Below the pieces are notes generated by a model that searched no databases, was not told the DNA's origin, and saw only the letters and a list, made by a program, of their open reading frames with translations. DNA of 64,000 nt from Pseudochelatococcus sp047501465 (lineage in GTDB: Bacteria; Pseudomonadota; Alphaproteobacteria; Rhizobiales; Beijerinckiaceae), in assembly GCF_047501465.1 (NCBI RefSeq), contig NZ_JAZDRL010000001.1, positions 1,240,001 through 1,304,000 of the forward strand, read 5' to 3'. The translations under genes and the position numbers were made by a program. This document shows, in pieces, positions 36,935 through 45,123 of this stretch (position 1 is its first letter; each line of letters starts with the position of its first letter).

Positions 36935-37840
36935 ATGGTCCAGCCATTCAACTGGGATCTTCTGCAATCTTTTCTGGCTATCGCACGCGCGGGACGCTTG
37001 ACACTTGCCGCCAGGCGCCTGGGGATTGACCATTCAACGCTAAGTCGCCGGCTGGCAACGCTGGAGGCGACGCTTGATGCCACGCTGTTTGAGCGAACCA
37101 TGGCAGGTTATGCGCTCACTACGCAGGGAGAGCATCTGCTCAAGCATGCTGAGAGCATTGAAAGCTCTGTTATCGCTTTGCAATCGGATATGGCGGATAG
37201 TCGTTCCACCGTCTCGGGTGTTGTGCGTATCGGTGCGCCGGAGGGGTTTGGCACAGCCTTTTTAGCGACGGTGATCGGGCGGTTATCGGTTGCGCATCCG
37301 GGGTTGGATATCCAGATTGTTGCAACCCCGCGCAACTTCAGCCTGTCACAGCGCGAGGCCGATATTGCGATTACATTGGCGCGTCCGTCACATGGAAGGC
37401 TGCATGCGCGCCTGCTGACGGAATATGAGCTTGGCATCTACGCCGCTCGCGATACGCCTGCGTTATGGCAGGATGTTGCGACACTGGATGACTGTGCCGG
37501 AAAGCCCTTTATCAGCTACATCGATGATATGATCTTTACGCCAGAACTGGATTATCTCTCTTCGATTTCGCGCGATATTACACCGCGCATCAAGAGCTCA
37601 AACCTGATTGCGCAATATCGTGCGGCTGCGGCGGGAGCAGGTTTATGCGTGCTGCCGTGCTTTCTTGTGGCTGATGATCCCCGCCTTATGCGCTTGCTGA
37701 ACGAGGTGCGATTGCTGCGCAGCTTCTGGTTGCTGGTGCATAGCGATATGCGTGATCTGGCGCGCATTCGGGTTACTTCAGATTTCATTGCTGAAGAGGC
37801 TCGGCGCGCGAGAAACCTCTTTTTACCCGCTCTGTCTTAA
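36935..37840 (+). CDS. LysR-family transcriptional regulator
   Basis: 301 aa. The N-terminal winged helix-turn-helix is NWDLLQSFLAIARAGRLTLAARRLGIDHSTLSRRLATLE (residues 4-42, given here only as landmarks FLAIARAGR and DHSTLSRRL), followed by an effector-binding domain. The GGA-type ribosome site precedes the ATG. It lies divergently to mmsA (233 bp apart) and upstream of the isoleucine/valine genes at 38-41 kb. That placement suggests it senses a branched-chain intermediate and controls one or both sides. The effector is unknown. Confidence 0.9.
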   Translation: MVQPFNWDLLQSFLAIARAGRLTLAARRLGIDHSTLSRRLATLEATLDATLFERTMAGYALTTQGEHLLKHAESIESSVIALQSDMADSRSTVSGVVRIGAPEGFGTAFLATVIGRLSVAHPGLDIQIVATPRNFSLSQREADIAITLARPSHGRLHARLLTEYELGIYAARDTPALWQDVATLDDCAGKPFISYIDDMIFTPELDYLSSISRDITPRIKSSNLIAQYRAAAAGAGLCVLPCFLVADDPRLMRLLNEVRLLRSFWLLVHSDMRDLARIRVTSDFIAEEARRARNLFLPALS

Positions 37841-38010
37841 GATTATCATGCGGTAGAGCTTGAAATCCTGTTGTCGAAACTTCTATTGCATCAAGAGCGA
37901 AACAAAGCCCATTGAATGCAGGTTTGATGCGCGATACCACTTGAGGGCTCATCTTTTACGACAACACGGCCTAAAGCTAATTCATAAATAAAATCATCAG
38001 GGGAAACGAT

Positions 38011-38778
38011 ATGCAGATCAGGGATCGGGTTTTTCTGATCACCGGTGGCGCATCTGGCTTGGGCGCAGCGGTTGCGCGCCATTTCGTTGCGCAAGAGGGC
38101 AGGGTGGTGCTGGTGGACATCGGTCGTGAAACCGGTGAGGCCCGCGCCAAAGAGCTGGGCGAAAATGCGCGCTTCGCCTTGACGGATGTTACCGATGCCG
38201 CTCAGGCACAGGCCGCTGTGCAGCTGGCAGTGGATCAATTTGGTCGTCTTGATGGTCTTGTGAACTGTGCCGGTGTTGCGCCGAGTGAGCGTGTTGTTGG
38301 AAGGCAGGGGCCGCATGCGCTGGAGAGCTTTGCCCGCACGATCTCGATCAATCTGATTGGGACATTTAACATGCTTCGTTTGGCGGCAGATGCCATTTCG
38401 AAAAATGAGCCGGATGACGAGGGCGAGCGTGGTGTTATCATTAACACGGCTTCCATTGCGGCGTATGATGGGCAGATAGGACAGGCAGCTTATGCGGCAT
38501 CAAAAGGCGGCGTCGCAAGCCTCACGTTGCCGGTGGCGCGTGAACTTGCCCGCTTTGGTATACGCGTCGTGACAATTGCGCCCGGTGTATTTGAAACACC
38601 AATGATGGCTGCAATGCCGGAAGAAGTGCGCACGTCACTTGGCAACACGGTGCCGTTTCCGCCACGTCTGGGCAAGCCCGATGAGTTCGCCAGCCTTGTG
38701 CAGCACATCATCGAAAACCGCTTCCTGAACGGCGAAGTAATACGCCTCGATGGTGCCCTCCGCATGGCACCTCGCTGA
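38011..38778 (+). CDS. HSD10-like 3-hydroxy-2-methylbutyryl-CoA dehydrogenase (SDR family)
   Basis: 255-aa short-chain dehydrogenase. The cofactor motif is TGGASGLG (residues 14-21). The catalytic Ser-Tyr-Lys set is seen as NTASIAAYDGQIGQAAYAASKGG, in segments. The C-terminus PFPPRLGKPDEFASLV with FLNGEVIRLDGALRM is closely like the type-2 3-hydroxyacyl-CoA dehydrogenase (17beta-HSD10). In isoleucine catabolism this enzyme oxidises 2-methyl-3-hydroxybutyryl-CoA. The following thiolase and acyl-CoA dehydrogenase fit that role. Repeat copy B begins immediately after its stop codon. Confidence 0.9.
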   Translation: MQIRDRVFLITGGASGLGAAVARHFVAQEGRVVLVDIGRETGEARAKELGENARFALTDVTDAAQAQAAVQLAVDQFGRLDGLVNCAGVAPSERVVGRQGPHALESFARTISINLIGTFNMLRLAADAISKNEPDDEGERGVIINTASIAAYDGQIGQAAYAASKGGVASLTLPVARELARFGIRVVTIAPGVFETPMMAAMPEEVRTSLGNTVPFPPRLGKPDEFASLVQHIIENRFLNGEVIRLDGALRMAPR

Positions 38779-38920
38779 GGATGTGTCGATCTACGCGCCA
38801 TGGTGGCCTGCAACTGGCAACCTTCTCCGCTTCCGGTGCTCATGGACATTAAGTCCACTGCGCGCCGGTTCTCGAAGGTTACCAGTTTCGGCTCACCCTG
38901 GCGCGAAGCTCAACACATCC
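38779..38920. repeat. Structured palindromic intergenic element, copy B
   Basis: A long hairpin of about 142 bp between the HSD10-like gene and the thiolase. Arms: GGATGTGT (38779-38786) with ACACATCC (38913-38920), and GCGCCA (38795-38800) with TGGCGC (38899-38904). Inner pairs are AACTGG with CCAGTT, AACCTTC with GAAGGTT, and TGGAC with GTCCA around the tip. It starts directly after the upstream stop codon. Confidence 0.88.
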
Positions 38921-38978
38921 TTGGGGGCTGGTTTGAGGGGGCTATATCGTTATAAAAATAAATCTGGGAGGAGCTACT

Positions 38979-40169
38979 ATGACGACGCATGATCCAATCG
39001 TGATCGCAGGCTATGCGCGTACGCCCATGGGCGGTTTTCAGGGCGATTTTAAAGATGTGAGTGCTGCCCAACTCGGTGCTGAAGCCATTCGTGCGGCTGT
39101 GTCACGCGCGGGCGTTCAGCCGGAGATGGTTGAGGAAGTTGTTTTCGGCTGCGTTTTGCCGGCAGGGCAGGGGCAGGCGCCTGCGCGCCAGGCAGCACTG
39201 GGGGGCGGGTTGCCGCTTGCTACCGGGGCAACCACCATCAACAAGATGTGCGGTTCTGGCATGAAAGCTGCGATGCTTGCGCATGATCTCATTCTGGCTG
39301 GCAGCGCTTCTGTCGTGGTTGCAGGTGGTATGGAGAGCATGAGCAATGCACCTTACCTGCTCGACCGTGCACGCTCCGGCTATCGCATGGGGCATGGGCG
39401 GGTGCTCGATCATATGTTCCTTGATGGCCTGGAAGATGCCTATGATAAAGGCCGCCTGATGGGTACCTTCGCGGAGGATTGCGCGCAGGAATATCAGTTT
39501 ACACGCGAGGCGCAGGATGCATTCGCTATTACCTCGCTGACGCGTGCGCAGAAGGCTATGTCAGATGGCTTGTTTCGCGATGAAATCGTGCCAGTAGCGG
39601 TTAAGGCTGGCAAGGTTGAGCAGGTGATCAGTGCAGATGAGCAGCCGCCCAAGGCCAAGCTCGACAAGATCCCGACACTACGTCCGGCCTTCCGCGAAGG
39701 TGGCACGGTGACGGCGGCGAACGCCAGCTCTATTTCCGATGGTGCGGCTGCGCTGGTCCTGATGCGTCTTTCGGAAGCGGAAAAGCGCGGTCTGACACCG
39801 CTTGCAGCTATCCGTGGGCACAGCACCCATGCGCATGCACCAAACCTGTTTCCGACAGCGCCGATTGGTGCGATGAATAAACTGATGCAGCGTGTGGGCT
39901 GGTCGAAGGATGATGTTGATCTTTATGAGATCAATGAGGCTTTTGCGGTCGTCACCATGGCAGCGATGCATGATCTTGGTTTGCCGCATGACAAGGTGAA
40001 CATTCACGGTGGCGCTTGCGCACTCGGTCATCCAATTGGCGCGTCTGGCGCGCGGGTGATGGTGACGCTGCTCGCTGCCCTCAAGACACACGGCCTCATG
40101 CGCGGTGTCGCATCGCTGTGCATTGGTGGTGGTGAGGCAACAGCGGTTGCTATTGAACGGATGAATTGA
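38979..40169 (+). CDS. Acetyl-CoA C-acyltransferase (thiolase), probably 2-methylacetoacetyl-CoA thiolase
   Basis: 396-aa thiolase. The acyl-accepting cysteine is C91 in NKMCGSGMKA, the catalytic histidine is H351 in ALGHPIGASGAR, and the second cysteine is C381 in SLCIGGGEA. GGAGG lies upstream of the ATG. Acetoacetyl-CoA thiolases of this type cleave 2-methylacetoacetyl-CoA to acetyl-CoA and propionyl-CoA. Its position between an HSD10-like dehydrogenase and an acyl-CoA dehydrogenase supports the final step of isoleucine breakdown. General acetoacetyl-CoA thiolase activity is also possible. Confidence 0.92.
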   Translation: MTTHDPIVIAGYARTPMGGFQGDFKDVSAAQLGAEAIRAAVSRAGVQPEMVEEVVFGCVLPAGQGQAPARQAALGGGLPLATGATTINKMCGSGMKAAMLAHDLILAGSASVVVAGGMESMSNAPYLLDRARSGYRMGHGRVLDHMFLDGLEDAYDKGRLMGTFAEDCAQEYQFTREAQDAFAITSLTRAQKAMSDGLFRDEIVPVAVKAGKVEQVISADEQPPKAKLDKIPTLRPAFREGGTVTAANASSISDGAAALVLMRLSEAEKRGLTPLAAIRGHSTHAHAPNLFPTAPIGAMNKLMQRVGWSKDDVDLYEINEAFAVVTMAAMHDLGLPHDKVNIHGGACALGHPIGASGARVMVTLLAALKTHGLMRGVASLCIGGGEATAVAIERMN

Positions 40170-40269
40170 TCTGCCCGCCCTGGTGGCCTGTAACTGGACT
40201 GCTCAGCCTTCAGTTTTCGATAGGCACCAGTTTCGGCCCACCTCTAACGGGTAGCTCAACACATCTGTT
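40156..40269. repeat. Structured palindromic intergenic element, copy C (shortened)
   Basis: A hairpin of about 114 bp between the thiolase and the acyl-CoA dehydrogenase, overlapping the thiolase end. Arms: AACGGATG (40156-40163) with CATCTGTT (40262-40269, one G-U), and CTGCCCG (40171-40177) with CGGGTAG (40248-40254, one G-U). Inner pairs are AACTGG with CCAGTT and GCCT with AGGC. The central part present in copies A and B is missing. Confidence 0.82.
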
Positions 40270-40307
40270 AGCGCTCTGCTGGTCACGCTATTTAACGGGA
40301 GGCAATA

Positions 40308-41435
40308 ATGATCTTGTCTGATGATCAACTCGCCATTCAGGAAGCCGCGCGCGATTTCGCGCAGGAGCGGCTCAAGCCTTTTGCCGAGGAATGGGATCGT
40401 AAACACGAATTTCCGCATGATGCGATCCGTGAACTTGGCGAGCTTGGCTTTCTGGGCATGCTGCTGCCAGAGGAATATGGCGGATCAGATACGGGACAAG
40501 TCGCTTATGCGCTTGCGGTGGAAGAGATTGCTGCCGGATGCGGGCCAATCTCAACGATTATGAGCGTGCACAGCTCTGTGGGCTGCATGCCGATTTATAA
40601 ATACGGCACCGAAGAGCAGAAACAGCGCTTCCTGCCCTCTCTTGCTTCTGGTGAGGCAATCGGCGGCTTTGCGCTTACCGAGCCGCAGGCGGGATCAGAT
40701 GCAAGCGCGCTGCGCACCCGGGCACGTAAAGATGGCGACCATTATGTGATCAACGGCTCCAAGCAGTTCATCACCTCGGGCAAAAACGGCAAGACGATCA
40801 TCGTCTTTGCTGTTACCGATCCTGATGCAGGCAAGAAGGGTATCAGTGCCTTCATCGTCCCCACCGACACGCCCGGTTATGAGGTTGTGCGGGTGGAGTT
40901 GAAGCTCGGGCAGCATCTTTCTGATACCTGCCAGCTGGCTTTCAACGACATGCGCATTCATGAGAGCCTGTTGCTTGGCAAGGAGGGCCAGGGTTACGCC
41001 ATTGCCCTTTCCAATCTGGAAGGCGGGCGCATTGGTATTGCGGCGCAATCCGTTGGTATGGCGCGGGCGGCTTATGAGGCAGCGCGTGATTATGCGCGGG
41101 ATCGTGTGGCGTTTGGCAAGCCTATCATCGAGCATCAGGCGGTTGCTTTCCGGCTTGCGGATATGGCAACCCGGCTTGAGGCTGCACGTCAGCTCGTGCT
41201 ATCTGCGGCGGCGCTGAAGGAGGCCGGTCAGCCGTGCCTGAAACAGGCAAGCATGGCCAAGCTCTTTGCCTCTGAGGTTGCGGAGCAGGTGTGTTCGGAC
41301 GCCATTCAGATCCACGGCGGCTACGGCTATCTGGCCGATTTTCCGGTTGAGCGTATTTATCGCGACGTGCGCGTCTGCCAGATTTATGAAGGCACCAGCG
41401 ACGTGCAGCGCATCGTTATTGCGCGCGATCTTTGA
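40308..41435 (+). CDS. Acyl-CoA dehydrogenase, short/branched-chain type
   Basis: 375 aa, the standard length. FAD and substrate motifs are FALTEPQAGSDAS and INGSKQFITSG. IQIHGGYGYLADFPVERIYRD leads, in segments, to the catalytic glutamate E361 in IYEGTSDVQR. Glutamate at this position separates it from isovaleryl-CoA dehydrogenases such as the one at 57750. Next to the HSD10-like dehydrogenase and thiolase, the likely substrates are 2-methylbutyryl-CoA and isobutyryl-CoA; short straight chains are an alternative. It is convergent with the next gene, with 2 bp between their ends. Confidence 0.92.
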   Translation: MILSDDQLAIQEAARDFAQERLKPFAEEWDRKHEFPHDAIRELGELGFLGMLLPEEYGGSDTGQVAYALAVEEIAAGCGPISTIMSVHSSVGCMPIYKYGTEEQKQRFLPSLASGEAIGGFALTEPQAGSDASALRTRARKDGDHYVINGSKQFITSGKNGKTIIVFAVTDPDAGKKGISAFIVPTDTPGYEVVRVELKLGQHLSDTCQLAFNDMRIHESLLLGKEGQGYAIALSNLEGGRIGIAAQSVGMARAAYEAARDYARDRVAFGKPIIEHQAVAFRLADMATRLEAARQLVLSAAALKEAGQPCLKQASMAKLFASEVAEQVCSDAIQIHGGYGYLADFPVERIYRDVRVCQIYEGTSDVQRIVIARDL

Positions 41436-41437
41436 GG

Positions 41438-42682
41438 TTAGGTGTAGCTGCGCTCGTCCGCGATAACTTTGCCATCATTTGGCAGGGTGTCGGGGGCGAG
41501 CAGTTCGATGGTGCCTTTCACCTTTGTCACGTTGTGCAGGGTGGTTGCGAGAGCGCCAACAAGCGCTTCAGCCTCAGACGGATCAGTAATGGGCGTTTCG
41601 GCTTTCAGCGTCATGGCGTCGGTTTCGTTCGCCCGGGTGACGACGAGTCGCAGTTTGCGGATATCAGGGTGTACCTTCGCAATTTCGGCCAGCTGTTCTG
41701 GACGAATGAACATGCCTTTGACTTTGGTCGTCTGATCGGCACGACCCATCCAGCCCTTGATGCGCTGATTGGTGCGCCCACAGGGACTTATTCCCGGCAG
41801 GATGGCGGATAGGTCGCCCAGTGCCAGCCTGATGATGGGGTGCAGTGGGTCCAGTGCGGTAACGAGCACTTCACCGACTTCGCCCTCAGGCACAGGATCG
41901 CCGGTGCCTGGCCGAACGATTTCGATGATCAGGCCTTCATTGATGATCAACCCTTCGCGTGCGCTGGATTCATAGGCTACCACGCCGCACTCAGCTGTTG
42001 CGTAAGCCTGAAAACCATCGACGCCCCGCTGAGCGAGTTCTTTTTGTAGCGAAGGTGGAAAGGCCGCGCCAGATACAACCGCTTTTTTGATTGAGGAAAT
42101 ATCGGCGCCTTTCTCCTGGGCGGCGTCGAGCAGGATTTTGAGAAAGTCTGGTGTGCCGGTGTAGCCTGCCGGCCGATAGGCCTCGATGATCTGTAGCTGT
42201 GTTTCGGTGTTGCCCGGTCCCGCCGGAATGACCGGGCACCCAAGAGCATTGGCACCAGAGTCAAAGATAAATCCACCGGGGGTGAGGTGGTATGAGAATG
42301 TGTTGAGCACAATCTCGCCCTCACGAAAGCCGGCAGCATAAAGCGCGCGGGCGGACCGCCATGCATCCCGACCAGCGACTTCGGGCTCGAAAATGGGGCC
42401 GGGTGATGCGAACAGGCGGCTGTATATGGGGGAAGGTGGGGCCAGTAGCCCCCCAAAGGGAAGGCTAGCCGCATGCAGCGCGGGCAGGTCAGACTTCCGC
42501 AACACGGGTAAAGTTGCGAGGGTTGCTCTATCGATGATCGCGGCGGAGTCGACCCCTTCCAGCCGGCCGGCCCATCCGGGTTGTTCACGCGCGGCATCGA
42601 TAACGCTTGCGAGGCTTGTGAAGAGATCAGCTTCGCGTTCTGCAGGATCGCGTGTTTCGAGGTGGTGATTGAAAGCGGCCAT
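41438..42682 (-). CDS. Phenylacetate-CoA ligase-like AMP-binding protein
   Basis: 414 aa from the ATG at 42682 (GGAG 8 nt upstream; the frame opens at 42703). Similarity to the PaaK branch is seen in YTGTPDFLKILLDAAQEKG, SGAAFPPSLQKELAQRG, the adenylate motif AYATAECGVVAYE, and the C-terminal GRADQTTKVKGMFIRPEQ. It would activate an aromatic or other carboxylic acid to its CoA thioester. It is the last gene of an apparent operon with a Liv-type ABC transporter, suggesting that it activates the imported compound. The substrate is not known. Confidence 0.85.
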   Translation of the reverse strand: MAAFNHHLETRDPAEREADLFTSLASVIDAAREQPGWAGRLEGVDSAAIIDRATLATLPVLRKSDLPALHAASLPFGGLLAPPSPIYSRLFASPGPIFEPEVAGRDAWRSARALYAAGFREGEIVLNTFSYHLTPGGFIFDSGANALGCPVIPAGPGNTETQLQIIEAYRPAGYTGTPDFLKILLDAAQEKGADISSIKKAVVSGAAFPPSLQKELAQRGVDGFQAYATAECGVVAYESSAREGLIINEGLIIEIVRPGTGDPVPEGEVGEVLVTALDPLHPIIRLALGDLSAILPGISPCGRTNQRIKGWMGRADQTTKVKGMFIRPEQLAEIAKVHPDIRKLRLVVTRANETDAMTLKAETPITDPSEAEALVGALATTLHNVTKVKGTIELLAPDTLPNDGKVIADERSYT

Positions 42683-42790
42683 GGAGAAAACTCCGGTTCC
42701 CATCTAAAACGAAATTCAGGGCGCTGGGGCGTATGGATAGAAATTGTTTGATAGTGCGCTGCGCTCTGGTGAGATAGCTGGTGCGGTTTC

Positions 42791-43642
42791 TCAGGAGAGC
42801 CATCTTTTGCGGCGTTTGTAGCTTTTTACGTCGCGGAAGGATTTGCGGTTCTCGCCGCCCACGCCAAGATAGAATTCCTTGACGTCTTCGTTTTCGCGCA
42901 GCGCTTTGGCTTCACCGTCCATCACGATGCGGCCGGTTTCCATGATGTAGCCATAGGTGGCGTAACGAAGGGCAATGTTGGTGTTTTGCTCGGCGAGGAG
43001 AAATGACACGCCCTCTTTGGTGTTGAGATCGCGTACAATCTCAAAAATTTCCTCAACCACTTGTGGTGCAAGGCCCATCGAAGGCTCATCGAGCAGGATC
43101 ATGGAAGGTTTGGACATCATCGCCCGGCCAATCGCACACATCTGCTGCTCGCCGCCAGAGGTGTAGCCAGCCATGGAGTTCTTGCGTTGGGCCAGACGAG
43201 GAAAGTACTCGTAAACCTTCTCCATATCGCGCTTGATGGCTGCCTTGCCATCGCGGCGGGTGAAGGCGCCTGTCAGCAGGTTTTCCTCAATGGATAAATG
43301 GCCAAAGCAATAACGCCCTTCCATCACTTGTATGCAGCCGCGCCGCACCAGCTCATTCGGCGACAGCTGATCCACGCGCTCGCCCTTGAACTGGATCGAC
43401 CCCTTGGTCACTTCGCCGCGCTCTGCATGAAGCAGGTTGGAAATGGCTTTGAGGGTAGTGGTTTTGCCCGCACCATTTGCACCCAGCACCGCCACAATGC
43501 CTCCACGCGGCACTGTCAGCGACACGCCCTTGAGCACAAGGATGACGTGGTCATAAATCACCTCGATATTGTTTACCGACAGGATGGTTTCAGTCGCGCT
43601 TTGCGTTGTGGCTGTTGGTGCGGTGGCTGTTAACTGGCTCAT
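42791..43642 (-). CDS. livF: Branched-chain amino acid-type ABC transporter ATPase LivF
   Basis: 283 aa. It has Walker A GANGAGKTTT, an ABC signature varied to YTSGGEQQM, Walker B MILLDEPSMGL, and the LivF-type LLAEQNTNIAL segment. The C-terminus has an extra basic tail (FRDVKSYKRRKRW) beyond the usual end. GGAGGG precedes the ATG. It works with LivG on the membrane proteins LivH and LivM to import amino acids or, in related systems, aromatic acids or amides. Confidence 0.92.
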   Translation of the reverse strand: MSQLTATAPTATTQSATETILSVNNIEVIYDHVILVLKGVSLTVPRGGIVAVLGANGAGKTTTLKAISNLLHAERGEVTKGSIQFKGERVDQLSPNELVRRGCIQVMEGRYCFGHLSIEENLLTGAFTRRDGKAAIKRDMEKVYEYFPRLAQRKNSMAGYTSGGEQQMCAIGRAMMSKPSMILLDEPSMGLAPQVVEEIFEIVRDLNTKEGVSFLLAEQNTNIALRYATYGYIMETGRIVMDGEAKALRENEDVKEFYLGVGGENRKSFRDVKSYKRRKRWLS

Positions 43643-43693
43643 TCACGATCCCTCCGTTTGCTCCCAAAGAGGAGGAAGCTGATTGGTGGATGG

Positions 43694-43722
43694 GGGATCG
43701 CGATATTTATCATCGCGATCCC
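43694..43722. other. Intercistronic hairpin between the binding-protein gene and livF
   Basis: GGGATCGCGAT (43694-43704) and ATCGCGATCCC (43712-43722) form a perfect 11-bp stem with a 7-nt loop, 20 bp after the binding-protein stop. There is no T-run on either strand. A stabilising 3' hairpin that raises the level of the binding-protein message is the usual explanation. Confidence 0.8.
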
Positions 43723-43741
43723 GCTATCTCTGTGCCACGCG

Positions 43742-45070
43742 TTATGCGGGTGCGTCACATGTTTCTGTACGCTTGGGCCAGCCAGTGTTTTTGGTGGCGT
43801 ATTCTTGCGCGGCTGCTTTCAGCAGCGGTGAAACGCGGTCATGGAGTGGCTCGATCAGATCGGTGGTGCGCACCCATTTTTCACCATCCCATTCCTGTAG
43901 GAAGGCTGCCTTGTGGCCGTTGTGATCGGTACAGGTGAGCTTGAGTGGTTCAGCAAAACCCTCAAGGCCAAGCTCTTTCAGGCGCTCTGGCGTGATGTTG
44001 ATAGATTCAAGCCCGCGCCGCACGTCTTCACCGGTTACCACTTTCTTGCCAGTGATTTTCTGCGCGTTGGCGATGGCTTCTGCAATCAGCAGTGAATTGT
44101 AGACGCCGCGATTGTAGAGCACATCCCCAATCTTGGCGGCATCGGTCTTGCTTTTGCCGGTCTCAACGAGGTGCTTCTTGATGTCCTGAAGCGCGGGATA
44201 GTCAGCGCCAACACCATGCCAGTTCAAGATCTTGAAGCCCTTGGCGGCAGGACCTGCCGAGCGCACATCGTCCTCGCCGGGCCACCAGATCGAGAGGAAC
44301 TTATCCATGGGATAGTTGATCTTGATCGCTTCCTTCACCGCTGTCGGGTTCAGTGCACCCCAGCCAAACAATACCACGTAATCAGGTTTGTCACGGCGAA
44401 TGCTCAGCCATTGCGAGGATTGGTTCTGCATGCTGTCAGCGGGAACCGGGTACAGCTTCAGATCAAAGCCGATTTCCTTCGAGAGCTCTTCAAGCAGCGG
44501 GATGGGTTCCTTGCCGAAGCCGGCATCAAGGTAGATGTAGCCGATGCGCTTGCCCTTGAGCTTCTCAAGACCACCTTCTTGCGTTCCGATGTGGCTCAGG
44601 ATCATCGACATTCCATCCCAGTATGTATCTGGCGGATTGAAGATCCACGGGAAGGTTTCTCCATCTGCAGAAGCGGAAAGACCGTAGGCCATTGAGAGAA
44701 CCGGCACCTTGTCAACGCCCGCCTTTGGGATCAATGACAAGGTTGTGCCCGTGGACCATGGGTTGACGATGACGGGCTTTTTGCCCTTCACGGCTTCATA
44801 ACATTCAACACCCTTTTTGGCGTCATAGCCGGTTTCGCATTCCTCAACGCGTATTTTCACGCCGCCGATGCCGCCATCGCGTTCATTAAGCATCTGTAGG
44901 TAATCATTCATGCCGTTGGCAATGGGAATGCCCGAGCCGGAAAATGCACCTGTGCGGTAGGTGAACAGGGGCACGTAGATTTCATCCTGGGCGCTTGCGG
45001 GTTGAATAGCGAAGGCAGTGGATGCCGCCATCGCAACCGACAAAGCTATCGCTTGGTATTTCTTGAGCAT
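43742..45070 (-). CDS. ABC transporter periplasmic substrate-binding protein (Liv/HAAT type)
   Basis: 442 aa. The signal peptide is MLKKYQAIALSVAMAASTAF, with cleavage near ASA-QDE at residue 27. The mature part is a type-1 periplasmic binding fold of the Leu/Ile/Val-binding family, including YVPLFTYRTGAFSGSGIP, in segments, and IADAQ-type helices near the C-terminus (LLIAEAIANAQKITGKK). Ligand residues cannot be read confidently, so branched-chain amino acids, amides and aromatic acids all remain possible. It sits between livM and livF, flanked by hairpins on both sides. Confidence 0.9.
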   Translation of the reverse strand: MLKKYQAIALSVAMAASTAFAIQPASAQDEIYVPLFTYRTGAFSGSGIPIANGMNDYLQMLNERDGGIGGVKIRVEECETGYDAKKGVECYEAVKGKKPVIVNPWSTGTTLSLIPKAGVDKVPVLSMAYGLSASADGETFPWIFNPPDTYWDGMSMILSHIGTQEGGLEKLKGKRIGYIYLDAGFGKEPIPLLEELSKEIGFDLKLYPVPADSMQNQSSQWLSIRRDKPDYVVLFGWGALNPTAVKEAIKINYPMDKFLSIWWPGEDDVRSAGPAAKGFKILNWHGVGADYPALQDIKKHLVETGKSKTDAAKIGDVLYNRGVYNSLLIAEAIANAQKITGKKVVTGEDVRRGLESINITPERLKELGLEGFAEPLKLTCTDHNGHKAAFLQEWDGEKWVRTTDLIEPLHDRVSPLLKAAAQEYATKNTGWPKRTETCDAPA

Positions 45071-45088
45071 TTCTCTCTCCCCAGTTGC

Positions 45089-45107
45089 AGGCGCCTTTCC
45101 GGCGCCT
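45089..45107. other. Hairpin between livM and the binding-protein gene
   Basis: AGGCGCC and GGCGCCT form a 7-bp stem around TTTCC, in the leader of the binding-protein gene (operon runs on the minus strand). T-residues follow on the plus strand only, so it is not an intrinsic terminator in the operon direction. It may be an RNA processing or stability element. Confidence 0.55.
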
Positions 45108-45123
45108 TTTCATCGCGCTCCCA

